From Pseudoalteromonas sp. FUC4 (GTDB lineage: Bacteria > Pseudomonadota > Gammaproteobacteria > Enterobacterales > Alteromonadaceae): a stretch of DNA of 34,810 nt. The stretch spans positions 1,189,026 to 1,223,835 of the forward strand of contig NZ_SEUI01000001.1 of the NCBI RefSeq assembly GCF_008370255.1. Direction: 5' to 3'. The position numbers and the translations under genes are program-made. The notes under the pieces are model-generated. The model saw only the letters and a list, made by a program, of their open reading frames with translations, was not told the origin of the DNA and ran no database searches. How positions within the stretch are numbered: position 1 is the first letter of the stretch; each line of letters opens with the position of its first letter. Positions 1 through 8,094 of the stretch are shown in pieces.

Positions 1-535
1 CGATAAATTCAAGTTTTACTTCAGCTGCTGCAAATGTAACGCCATCGAGCTCAAAGTCGCCGGTTTCTTGCACTTCGCCATTCGTCATAGGGACATGCAC
101 TAATATGCTTTTTTTAATATTAGCCTGCCACACACGCACAATAGCAACACCGTTATTAGGTACTCGGTTTTTATCGACCAAACCATTACTAATGGCAAAA
201 GCACCCACTGCTGACGTTAAGTTGCCGCAGTTACCGCTCCAATCTACAAAAGGTTTATCTATCGCCACTTGACCAAACAAGTAATCAACATCGTGGTCAG
301 TTTGCTCACTTTTACTTAAGATTACGGTTTTACTGGTACTTGATGTAGCACCGCCCATGCCATCCGTTTGCTTAGCATACGGATCGGGGCTGCCAATAAC
401 ACGCAGTAATAAATTATCGCGCGCCTCGCCTGCTACTTGAGCAGGCTTTGGCAAATCAGTTAAATTAAAAAATACACCTTTACTGGTGCCGCCACGCATA
501 TAGGTTGCAGGCACTTTAATTTGCGGTTTAAACAT
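1..535 (-). CDS. prpF: 2-methylaconitate cis-trans isomerase PrpF (partial, C-terminus outside window)
   Basis: PrpF isomerises the 2-methylaconitate released by AcnD so that methylcitrate can be converted to 2-methylisocitrate in propionate catabolism; the enzyme is cytosolic. The protein starts MFKPQIKVPATYMRGGTSKG at an ATG read leftwards from 535, and the early RGGTSKGVFF segment is typical of PrpF, a diaminopimelate-epimerase-fold protein. About 178 codons are visible with no stop, so roughly the N-terminal half is present and the rest lies beyond position 1. The start is 11 bases after the acnD stop, which implies co-transcription. Linkage to acnD, prpC and prpB supports the assignment. 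Confidence 0.93.
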   Translation of the reverse strand, partial: MFKPQIKVPATYMRGGTSKGVFFNLTDLPKPAQVAGEARDNLLLRVIGSPDPYAKQTDGMGGATSSTSKTVILSKSEQTDHDVDYLFGQVAIDKPFVDWSGNCGNLTSAVGAFAISNGLVDKNRVPNNGVAIVRVWQANIKKSILVHVPMTNGEVQETGDFELDGVTFAAAEVKLEFI

Positions 536-546
536 AATACTTGCCC

Positions 547-3156
547 TTATGCAGATTGTGTTGCTTCTAAAAAGTCTTGTGCGAAGCGTTGTAACACACC
601 ACCAGCCGCGTAAATAGAAAGCTCTTCTTGGGTATCTATACGACATTTCGTAGGCACAGTAAGTACTTCACCATTTTTACGTGTAATACTTAAATTAACG
701 GTGGCGCCTGGTTTTAAATCACCCGTTACATCATACGTTTCACTGCCATCCAGCTTTAGAGTTTTACGCGTTGTGCCCGCTTTAAACTCAAGCGGTAAAA
801 CCCCCATACCAATTAAGTTAGTACGGTGAATACGCTCAAAACCTTCAGCTGCTATTACTTCAACGCCTGCAAGTCTTACGCCTTTTGCAGCCCAATCGCG
901 CGACGAACCTTGCCCGTAATCGGCACCGGCTACAATAATAAGTGGTTGTTTACGCTCCATGTAGGCTTCGATTGCTTCCCACATACGCGTGTTAGTCCCT
1001 TGTGGCTCTAAGCGTGCGTAAGAACCTTGTTTAACGTCGCCGTTTTCGTCAAGCACCATTTCGTTAAGCAGCTTTGGATTAGCAAAGGTTGCGCGCTGCG
1101 CTGTTAAATGATCGCCTCGGTGAGTGGCATACGAGTTGTAGTCTTCCTCTGGGACGTTCATTTTGGTTAAGTATTCGCCAGCCGCACTACTTGCCATAAT
1201 CGCGTTTGATGGCGATAAATGATCCGTTGTAATGTTATCGCCAAGTACTGCAAGCGCGCGCATACCGGTCATAGTGCGCTCACCCGCAAGTGCCCCCTCC
1301 CAATAAGGAGGGCGACGAATATACGTACTTTCTGGGCGCCAGTCGTAAAGTGGATCGTTATCTTCACCGTAATCTACGGTTAAATTAAACATCGGCTCGT
1401 ATACTTTTCTAAATTGCTCAGGCTTAACACTTTGCTTAATAACCGCATCAATTTCTTCATCTGATGGCCATAAATCTTTAAGCGTAATATCGTTGCCTTG
1501 TTGATCTTGCCCTAGTATCCCCTTTTCAATATCAAAGCGAATAGTACCTGCAATGGCGTATGCAACAACCAAAGGAGGTGACGCTAAGAATGCTTGCTTA
1601 GCATAAGGATGAATTCGCCCATCAAAGTTACGATTACCCGAAAGCACCGCAGTAGTGTATAAATCGCGATCAATTACTTCTTTTTGAATAACAGGGTCAA
1701 GCGCACCGCTCATACCATTACAGGTAGTACACGCAAAACCAACAATACCAAAGCCAAGTTGCTCAAGCTCTGTTAGTAAGTTTGCATCTTCAAGGTATGA
1801 TTGCACCGCTTTTGAACCCGGTGCTAATGAGGTTTTAACCCAAGGTTTGCGCATTAAACCCTTAGCATTTGCGTTACGGGCAAGTAGTGCTGCGGCAATT
1901 ACATTGCGTGGATTACTAGTATTAGTACAGCTAGTAATAGCGGCAATAATACATGCGCCGTCTGGCATTAAGCCTTCTTCATTTTCAACAACGCCCGAAA
2001 TCCCTTCTTTAGCTAAATCGCTTGTCGATACACGGCGGTGCGGATTAGATGGGCCCGCAATATTGCGCCCTACGCTTGATAAATCAAACTTAAGCACACG
2101 CTCGTATTTTGCGGTTTTTAAGCTATCGCTCCAAAGGCCTGCTGTTTTTGCGTAGTTTTCTACAAGGGCAATTTGTTCCTCTTCACGACCAGTTAAACGC
2201 AAATAATCGATTGTTTTATCATCGATATAAAACATAGCGGCAGTTGCGCCAAATTCTGGCGTCATGTTCGAAATGGTTGCTCTGTCGCCAAGTGTAAGCG
2301 CGTCGGCACCTTCACCGTAAAATTCTAAATAAGTAGATACAACACGTTGCTCACGTAAAAATTCAGTAATAGCGAGCACAATATCAGTTGCGGTAATACC
2401 TGGTTGGCGTTTGCCTGTAAGCTCAACACCCACAATATCGGGCAATCGAATATAAGAAGCGCGGCCAAGCATTACGCTTTCAGCTTCAAGCCCGCCTACA
2501 CCCACAGCAATAACACCTAGCGCATCAACATGTGGCGTGTGGCTGTCGGTACCTACTAAAGTATCTGGGAATGCAATGCCATCTCGGTTTTGAATAACCG
2601 GTGACATTTTTTCAAGATTAATTTGATGCATAATGCCGTTACCCGGTGGGATCACGTCAATATTTTTAAAGGCAGTTTTTGTCCAGTTTATAAAGTGAAA
2701 ACGGTCGTCATTTCGTCTGTCTTCAATGGCGCGATTTTTTTCAAATGCATCAGGATCAAAACCGGCATGTTCTACCGCTAACGAATGATCCACTATTAAT
2801 TGCGTAGGGACTACCGGATTCACTTTTGCCGGATCGCCGCCTTTAGCTGCAATTGCATCACGAAGCCCAGCTAAATCAACAAGTGCTGTTTGGCCTAAAA
2901 TATCGTGGCATACTACGCGCGCCGGATACCACGGAAAATCTAAATCTTGTTTGCGCTCAATTAGCTGGTTAAGTGCATCGGTTAACATAGCAGGGTCGCA
3001 TCGGCGTACTAGGTTTTCGGCAAATACACGCGATGTATAAGGTAGTGTGGCGTATGCACCTGGCTTAATTGCATCTACAGCTTCTTGCATATCGTAATAG
3101 TCGACGTTTGAGCCAGGTAAAGGTTTACGGTATTGCGTGTTATTAATTATGGTCAT
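547..3156 (-). CDS. acnD: Fe/S-dependent 2-methylisocitrate dehydratase AcnD
   Basis: Aconitase-family enzyme that dehydrates 2-methylcitrate in the methylcitrate cycle and, together with PrpF, replaces the cofactor-free PrpD of enterobacteria. The 869-residue protein has the aconitase TDSHTPH motif (about 203-209), the three cluster-ligand cysteines C410 (in TSCTNTSNP), C476 and C479 (in ACTTCNG), and the C-terminal swivel-domain motif GQGSSRDWAAKG (about 748-759) with a substrate-binding arginine. It is full length. It lies between prpC and prpF on the same strand, but a strong terminator-like hairpin separates it from prpC, so its expression may depend on read-through or a local promoter. 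The segment just upstream of the ATG has no good Shine-Dalgarno sequence. A generic aconitase A is the alternative, but the neighbours make AcnD much more likely. Confidence 0.95.
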   Translation of the reverse strand: MTIINNTQYRKPLPGSNVDYYDMQEAVDAIKPGAYATLPYTSRVFAENLVRRCDPAMLTDALNQLIERKQDLDFPWYPARVVCHDILGQTALVDLAGLRDAIAAKGGDPAKVNPVVPTQLIVDHSLAVEHAGFDPDAFEKNRAIEDRRNDDRFHFINWTKTAFKNIDVIPPGNGIMHQINLEKMSPVIQNRDGIAFPDTLVGTDSHTPHVDALGVIAVGVGGLEAESVMLGRASYIRLPDIVGVELTGKRQPGITATDIVLAITEFLREQRVVSTYLEFYGEGADALTLGDRATISNMTPEFGATAAMFYIDDKTIDYLRLTGREEEQIALVENYAKTAGLWSDSLKTAKYERVLKFDLSSVGRNIAGPSNPHRRVSTSDLAKEGISGVVENEEGLMPDGACIIAAITSCTNTSNPRNVIAAALLARNANAKGLMRKPWVKTSLAPGSKAVQSYLEDANLLTELEQLGFGIVGFACTTCNGMSGALDPVIQKEVIDRDLYTTAVLSGNRNFDGRIHPYAKQAFLASPPLVVAYAIAGTIRFDIEKGILGQDQQGNDITLKDLWPSDEEIDAVIKQSVKPEQFRKVYEPMFNLTVDYGEDNDPLYDWRPESTYIRRPPYWEGALAGERTMTGMRALAVLGDNITTDHLSPSNAIMASSAAGEYLTKMNVPEEDYNSYATHRGDHLTAQRATFANPKLLNEMVLDENGDVKQGSYARLEPQGTNTRMWEAIEAYMERKQPLIIVAGADYGQGSSRDWAAKGVRLAGVEVIAAEGFERIHRTNLIGMGVLPLEFKAGTTRKTLKLDGSETYDVTGDLKPGATVNLSITRKNGEVLTVPTKCRIDTQEELSIYAAGGVLQRFAQDFLEATQSA

Positions 3157-3252
3157 GGTAAGGGTTCGCTAATTTGGTGACGGTGTTTGCTCACAGCTAG
3201 CGTGTTTAATAAAAAGTTTGAGAAAAACTGCTCGCTAGTGGCTATGTGCAAT

Positions 3253-3279
3253 AAAAAAGTGAGCACATGCGTGCTCACT
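3253..3279 (-). terminator. Hairpin terminator between prpC and acnD
   Basis: Read on the minus strand, a perfect 9-bp stem AGTGAGCAC/GTGCTCACT with a 4-base GCAT loop (3258-3279) is followed by a run of six T (3253-3258, the first shared with the stem). It begins a few bases after the prpC stop. An AT-rich stretch at 3282-3287 on the other side could make it act in both directions. It has the standard form of an intrinsic terminator, yet lies inside the operon. Confidence 0.8.
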
Positions 3280-3285
3280 CATTTT

Positions 3286-4410
3286 TTAACGTGACTCTAT
3301 TGGTGTGTAACTACGTGCATCAGGGCCTGTGTAATCGGCACTTGGGCGAATAATACGGTTGTTAGCGCGTTGCTCTTTTACATGGGCAGTCCAACCTGTA
3401 ACACGGCTCATTACAAATATTGGCGTAAATAATTTAGTCGGAATATCCATAAAATGATAAGCAGATGCATGGAAAAAATCGGCATTACAAAACAGTTTTT
3501 TCTCGCGCCACATAATCTCTTCACAACGAACAGACACAGGGTAAAGCACGCTATCGCCTACCTCTGCCGCTAGTTTTTCAGACCACTTTTTAATAATTAC
3601 ATTACGTGGGTCTGATTCGCGATAAATAGCATGACCAAAGCCCATTATTTTGTCTTTACGTTCAAGCATGCCCATAATTTCATTCTCAGCATGTTCAGCG
3701 CTTGTAAAACCTTGAATCATATCCATTGCCGCTTCGTTAGCACCACCATGAAGTGGACCACGCAGCGTGCCAATCGCACCAGTTACGCAAGAATGAATAT
3801 CAGAAAGCGTTGATGCACACACACGCCCTGTAAAGGTAGAGGCGTTAAACTCGTGCTCTGCGTACAAAATTAGTGATACATTCATTACCTGTGCAAACAA
3901 TTCACTAGGTTCTTTGTCGTGTAATAAATTTAAAAAATGTGCGCCAACTGAGTCGTCATCTGTTTGTGTTTCAATGCGTACGCCATCGTGTGTAAAGCGG
4001 TACCAGTAACAAATAATACTTGGGAACACAGCAACCATACGGTCGATTGCATCATTAGCTTGGCTAAAATCAAGCTCCATTTCAAGGTTGCCCAACATTG
4101 AGCAACCAGTACGCATTACATCCATTGGGTGCGCGTCTTTAGGAATATTTTCAAGTACGGTTTTAAGCGCATCAGGTAAACCGCGTAAGCTTTTTAGTTT
4201 TACTTTATATTCTGCCAATTCGTTTGTGGTTGGTAACTCACCACGTGATAGTAAAAAAGACACTTCTTCAAACTGCGCTTTTTCGGCCAGTTCACTAATA
4301 TCGTAACCACAATACGTTAAACCAGAACCACTTTGTCCAACAGTACACAATGCTGTTTGACCAGCCACTTGTCCGCGTAAACCTGCGCCGCTTAATGCTT
4401 TATCTACCAT
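3286..4410 (-). CDS. prpC: 2-methylcitrate synthase PrpC
   Basis: Condenses propionyl-CoA with oxaloacetate to 2-methylcitrate, the entry step of the methylcitrate cycle. The 374-residue protein belongs to the short citrate-synthase type II family. The catalytic triad is visible as H221 in LHGGANEAAM, H260 in GFGHAIYRESDPR and D310 in CNADFFHASAY; H186 lies in AEHEFNAST. The start is supported by a good ribosome binding site (AGGAGA, 6 bases before the ATG). It follows prpB by 42 bases and is followed by a terminator hairpin. Ordinary citrate synthase GltA is longer and is not expected beside prpB and acnD. Confidence 0.96.
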   Translation of the reverse strand: MVDKALSGAGLRGQVAGQTALCTVGQSGSGLTYCGYDISELAEKAQFEEVSFLLSRGELPTTNELAEYKVKLKSLRGLPDALKTVLENIPKDAHPMDVMRTGCSMLGNLEMELDFSQANDAIDRMVAVFPSIICYWYRFTHDGVRIETQTDDDSVGAHFLNLLHDKEPSELFAQVMNVSLILYAEHEFNASTFTGRVCASTLSDIHSCVTGAIGTLRGPLHGGANEAAMDMIQGFTSAEHAENEIMGMLERKDKIMGFGHAIYRESDPRNVIIKKWSEKLAAEVGDSVLYPVSVRCEEIMWREKKLFCNADFFHASAYHFMDIPTKLFTPIFVMSRVTGWTAHVKEQRANNRIIRPSADYTGPDARSYTPIESR

Positions 4411-4452
4411 GATTTTCTCCTATCTTAAATTTGTGTGTGATTTTAATGATTA

Positions 4453-5331
4453 TTATTTGTCAGATTTTGATGAAAAAAGAGTATCGAGTGTGTTCTCGTA
4501 CGTGTGGTAATCTAAAAAGTCGTAAAGCTCTGAACGCGTTTGCATATTTTCAATTTGGCTTTGTTGCGAGCCTTCATTTAAAATTGCTGAATACACGTTT
4601 AGCGCTGCTTTGTTCATGGCTCTAAATGCACTTAGTGGGTAAAGCACCATTTCAACACCTACATTGCTTAACTGCTCTTTTGTGTAAATAGGTGTTTGGC
4701 CAAACTCAGTAATGTTTGCCAAAATTGGAACGTTAATCGCTTTTGCAAATGCTTGGTAATCAGCAAGGTCGTGTACGGCTTCTGCAAAAATAGCGTCAGC
4801 ACCGGCTTCAACACAGGCTGCTGCACGGTCTATCGCAGCGTTTAAACCTTCTTTTTGAAATGCATCGGTACGCGCCATAATATAAAAATCGCTATCGGTT
4901 TTTGCATCAACCGCTGCTTTAATGCGGTCAACCATTTCTCCTTGGCTTACAATTTCTTTATTAGGGCGATGACCACAGCGCTTTTGCGCTACTTGGTCTT
5001 CTATATGAAAGCCCGCTGCACCGGCCTTAGTCATTTCTTTTACTGTGCGTGCAATGTTAAACGCCCCACCCCAACCGGTATCGGCATCAACAAGTAGTGG
5101 TAAATCGCTCGCACCTGTAATACGGCGAATATCTTCAAGCACGTTATCAAGGCTTGTCATACCCAAATCAGGCATACCAAAAGAGGCGTTTGCAACACCG
5201 GCCCCTGAGAGGTAAATAGCTTGGTGACCCATTTTTTCTGCCATCATCGCTGTGTAGGCGTTAATAGTACCTACTACTTGTAACGGACGGTTATTGGCAA
5301 TAGCGTGTTTAAATTTTAATCCTGCTGACAT
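4453..5331 (-). CDS. prpB: 2-methylisocitrate lyase PrpB
   Basis: Cleaves 2-methylisocitrate to pyruvate and succinate, the last step of the methylcitrate cycle. It is a member of the isocitrate lyase/PEP mutase superfamily. The signature KRCGH with the catalytic cysteine (about residue 119 from the chosen start) is present, as are the metal-site DADTGWGG and the HIEDQ segment. I chose the ATG at 5331 ([10 protein letters not shown]), giving 292 residues. An in-frame GTG at 5346 would overlap the GAGGAGA ribosome binding site that serves 5331, so the longer form is unlikely. First structural gene after the GntR regulator. Confidence 0.95.
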   Translation of the reverse strand: MSAGLKFKHAIANNRPLQVVGTINAYTAMMAEKMGHQAIYLSGAGVANASFGMPDLGMTSLDNVLEDIRRITGASDLPLLVDADTGWGGAFNIARTVKEMTKAGAAGFHIEDQVAQKRCGHRPNKEIVSQGEMVDRIKAAVDAKTDSDFYIMARTDAFQKEGLNAAIDRAAACVEAGADAIFAEAVHDLADYQAFAKAINVPILANITEFGQTPIYTKEQLSNVGVEMVLYPLSAFRAMNKAALNVYSAILNEGSQQSQIENMQTRSELYDFLDYHTYENTLDTLFSSKSDK

Positions 5332-5443
5332 TACTTTTCTCCTCACTTTGAACGGTTGCTACGTGGAGTAACTTATAGTTTTAATCTGTAATTGTGGCTT
5401 TTTAACTGCTCTTGCTAGCTTTTAACTTTTAACTTTTAATAGC

Positions 5444-6136
5444 TTATGCTTTCTGCTTAGCTAATAAGTCGAATTTGGTTTGAATATTTGCTTGCGATGC
5501 GCTTATGTGGCGCTTCATAAGCATTTCAGCCAGTTCGCCGTCGTGGTTTTCAATCGCGTTAATAATCGCTAAATGCTCATCAAATGCTTTTGATACACGC
5601 GGCCCCACCATGCCCATTTGTACACGGTACATGCGTATTAATTGATACAGCTCATTACACAGTAAATGAATTAAATGCGCGTTTTTACTGCCTTGAATAA
5701 TACGGTAATGAAAATCTAGATCGCCGGCTTCTTGATAATAAGATTCGCCCTCTTTAACACGCTGTGTTTGTAGGTGCTGATTAAGTAATTGCTTTAAGCC
5801 TTTTACTTCTTCGGGTTCCATATTGTCGGCAGCAAGCCTACATGCCAAGCCTTCAAGCGAACTACGAACTTGATAAACTTCAATCAAGCGTTCAGCGGTA
5901 AGGGCAACTACTCGGCAACCTACGTTAGCTTTACGCTCAACAAGGTAACAACTTTCTAGGCGATTTAATGCCTCTCTAAGCGTTGCACGGCTTACACCAT
6001 AACGTTTAGCAAGCTCAGGCTCTGATATTTTACTGCCTTGAACTATGCTGCCCTCAACAATCTCACGGCGCATATCTACAAATACTTGATCTGATGCGGT
6101 AGTTATAGGCGCTTCGTTTAAAAATGTGTGTGTCAT
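5444..6136 (-). CDS. prpR: GntR/FadR-family regulator of the methylcitrate operon (PrpR-type)
   Basis: Predicted transcriptional repressor of the prp genes. Residues about 16-75 form a GntR winged helix-turn-helix (SEPELAKRYGVSRATLREAL is the recognition part), and residues about 85-220 form an all-helical FCD ligand-binding domain that would sense a small organic acid, presumably 2-methylcitrate (inference). At 230 residues it has the normal size for the FadR/VanR subgroup. It is transcribed first in the prp operon, and a perfect 12-bp palindrome lies 15 bases before its start, which suggests autoregulation. It is unrelated to the sigma-54 activator also called PrpR in E. coli; the symbol is used here as for GntR regulators of propionate catabolism in Shewanella and relatives. 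Confidence 0.85.
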   Translation of the reverse strand: MTHTFLNEAPITTASDQVFVDMRREIVEGSIVQGSKISEPELAKRYGVSRATLREALNRLESCYLVERKANVGCRVVALTAERLIEVYQVRSSLEGLACRLAADNMEPEEVKGLKQLLNQHLQTQRVKEGESYYQEAGDLDFHYRIIQGSKNAHLIHLLCNELYQLIRMYRVQMGMVGPRVSKAFDEHLAIINAIENHDGELAEMLMKRHISASQANIQTKFDLLAKQKA

Positions 6137-6150
6137 AAGTTATTTTTTGG

Positions 6151-6162
6151 ATTGTCGACAAT
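6151..6162. promoter_or_regulatory. Operator palindrome 1 (PrpR-like)
   Basis: Perfect 12-bp palindrome ATTGTCGACAAT, 15 bases upstream of the regulator ATG. It fits the TGTCGACA core I recall for GntR-type propionate regulators in Alteromonadales. Binding by the adjacent regulator is inferred. Confidence 0.75.
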
Positions 6163-6237
6163 TAATGTGGTTACTATGGGCTTATTAAAAAATCATGTCA
6201 ACCCTTAAACCTATCAAAACGGCTAAAAAACACACGC

Positions 6238-6249
6238 ATTGTCGACACT
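6238..6249. promoter_or_regulatory. Operator palindrome 2 (PrpR-like)
   Basis: ATTGTCGACACT carries the same TGTCGACA core (6240-6247), 87 bases from the core of site 1, in the middle of the divergent prpR/rsmF intergenic region. Confidence 0.65.
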
Positions 6250-6301
6250 ATTAACCTAAAGTCGCATAAAAATCGTTTTAAAATAGACTAAAACAGTGAA
6301 G

Positions 6302-6309
6302 TGTCGACA
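6302..6309. promoter_or_regulatory. Operator-like palindrome 3 (PrpR-like core)
   Basis: A third TGTCGACA core, 62 bases from site 2 and about 80 bases before the chosen rsmF start. The flanks match less well than at site 1. It may bind the regulator as part of a looped or cooperative operator. Confidence 0.5.
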
Positions 6310-6389
6310 GGGTAATAAATCAGATGTTACGTTTTTTAGCGCTGAAAACACCTAATATAAATGCTATTATCGCGCTTTATTTTTATAGT

Positions 6390-7853
6390 ATGAGCCAACG
6401 CGTGAACGCCAACACTTTTATTCCTGAGCACTTTATTGATGACGTAAAAACCTATTTACCAGCGCATCTAAACTTAGATGACTTTTTAAATGCTTGTCGC
6501 AGGCCGCTCAGAAAATCTATCCGCGTTAATACATTAAAAATTAGCATTGAAGAATTTGTAAAACGTGCAACTGAAAAAAATTGGCTGCTAACCCCAATCC
6601 CATGGTGCAGTGAAGGCTTTTGGTTAGAGCGCCCAAGCAATGAAGAGCAAAACCTAGCCCTTGGTAATACCGACTTACATTTAAGCGGGGCTATGTACGT
6701 GCAAGAAGCAAGCTCAATGCTGCCCCCTATAGCATTAAAGCAAAGCATTGAACTCGCAGACTCTCAAAATAACACCGTGCTTGATATGGCATCAGCGCCA
6801 GGTTCTAAAACTTCACAGCTAGCTGCGCTTATGAATAACCAAGGCGTACTTGTTGCAAACGAGCTATCGTCATCTCGTTTAAAGGTACTCAGCGCTACAT
6901 TAAAACGCATGGGGGTTGGTAACTGTGCGCTCTCGCATTTTGATGGCGTTATATTTGGCAACTACATGTTTGAATGCTTTGATAGCATATTGCTAGACGC
7001 GCCCTGCTCTGGCGAAGGCACAGTGCGTAAAGACGCCGATGCACTAAAAAACTGGTCAATAGAATCAAACATTCAAATAGCCCAAGTACAAAAAGACTTA
7101 ATTAAAAGCGCGTTTTACGCATTAAAGCCAGGTGGCACCTTAGTGTATTCAACCTGCACACTTACCCCGCTCGAAAACCAACAAGTGTGTGATTATTTAC
7201 TGAGTGAGTTTGGTGACTATATTGCCCCACAATCGCTAAGTGATTTATTTGAAGGTGCAAGTAAAGCAACAACAAGTGAAGGCTACTTGCATGTATGGCC
7301 GCAAACATTCGATAGCGAAGGCTTTTTTATCGCTAAATTTAAAAAACACGCAAGCTGTAATAATCCAAATCAAACTGTTAAAAAAGGCGCGTTTCCGTTT
7401 AACGAGTTTGATAAAAAACAAAGTGCCGCGTTCATGCAATCGCTTAAAAAGCACTTTGGGTTAACTAACCTGCCTGGCAGCCTAATGCAACGCGACAAAG
7501 AACTGTGGTTATTTCCTGAGGGGTTTGAAGCCGTGCAAAACAAAATTAAGTACGCACGCTTAGGTATTCAAATTGGCATTATCCATAAAAACGGCGTAAG
7601 GCTAACGCACGAATTTGCAACCGTATTTGGCAATGAGTGTAAAACTAATATTTACGCATTAAATAACGAGCAAGCAAATGATTACTTTCAAGGTAAAGAT
7701 ATACGCTTGACTGAAGCAACTCAAACAATAGGTGAAGTAGTATTAACACTTTGTGGTTGCCCTATTGGGCTTGGTAAATGGCAAAAAAATAAGATTAAGA
7801 ATTCACTACCACGCGATCTAGTGCAAAATACGAAGTTAATAAGTTGGAGATAA
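6390..7853 (+). CDS. rsmF: 16S rRNA (cytosine-C5) methyltransferase RsmF
   Basis: SAM-dependent enzyme that methylates C1407 of 16S rRNA in E. coli (YebU). Counting from the chosen start, the SAM motif [12 protein letters not shown] is at about 132-143, the DAPCSGEG motif with C206 at about 203-210, and the catalytic TCTL cysteine at about 256; a C-terminal PUA-like RNA-binding region follows. The ATG at 6390 ([12 protein letters not shown]) gives 487 residues, close to the 479 of E. coli. An in-frame ATG at 6324 would add 22 residues ([11 protein letters not shown]...) that do not look like the family N-terminus. Neither start has a strong ribosome binding site. The gene is divergent from the prp operon. 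Confidence 0.92.
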   Translation: MSQRVNANTFIPEHFIDDVKTYLPAHLNLDDFLNACRRPLRKSIRVNTLKISIEEFVKRATEKNWLLTPIPWCSEGFWLERPSNEEQNLALGNTDLHLSGAMYVQEASSMLPPIALKQSIELADSQNNTVLDMASAPGSKTSQLAALMNNQGVLVANELSSSRLKVLSATLKRMGVGNCALSHFDGVIFGNYMFECFDSILLDAPCSGEGTVRKDADALKNWSIESNIQIAQVQKDLIKSAFYALKPGGTLVYSTCTLTPLENQQVCDYLLSEFGDYIAPQSLSDLFEGASKATTSEGYLHVWPQTFDSEGFFIAKFKKHASCNNPNQTVKKGAFPFNEFDKKQSAAFMQSLKKHFGLTNLPGSLMQRDKELWLFPEGFEAVQNKIKYARLGIQIGIIHKNGVRLTHEFATVFGNECKTNIYALNNEQANDYFQGKDIRLTEATQTIGEVVLTLCGCPIGLGKWQKNKIKNSLPRDLVQNTKLISWR

Positions 7854-8032
7854 ACTAAAGTATAGAAGATGCATAATTAATCTAATCCTTTATTGCCAAA
7901 TGTAACTAAGTGGCAAAATTAGTTATGCTTTTTTAGGTGGTTTTACTACACTTTTAAATACTTTCTTCTTCTCCCTAAAGAACCAAGAAAGTGTTTGAGT
8001 TAACGCTAGGCTCAATTTAGAGTCAATTTAAA

Positions 8033-8065
8033 GCCCAGAGGTATTTATAAGCCTTTGGGCATTTT
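8033..8065 (+). terminator. Intrinsic terminator after rsmF
   Basis: GCCCAGAGG (8033-8041) pairs with CCTTTGGGC (8052-8060), nine pairs including one G-U, with a 10-base loop, followed by ATTTTTATTT. It lies between the converging rsmF and phosphatase genes. Confidence 0.75.
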
Positions 8066-8094
8066 TATTTACAGTTAACTTGTAGATAAACAAC

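Noticed and set aside
1847..2155. 102-residue plus-strand frame inside acnD
   Set aside because: Antisense of a strongly conserved aconitase coding region, with no ribosome binding site or family likeness.
6324..6389. N-terminal extension of RsmF from the ATG at 6324
   Set aside because: The 22 extra residues do not match the family start and would place the operator-like site 3 only 15 bases from the ATG; the start at 6390 gives the usual length.
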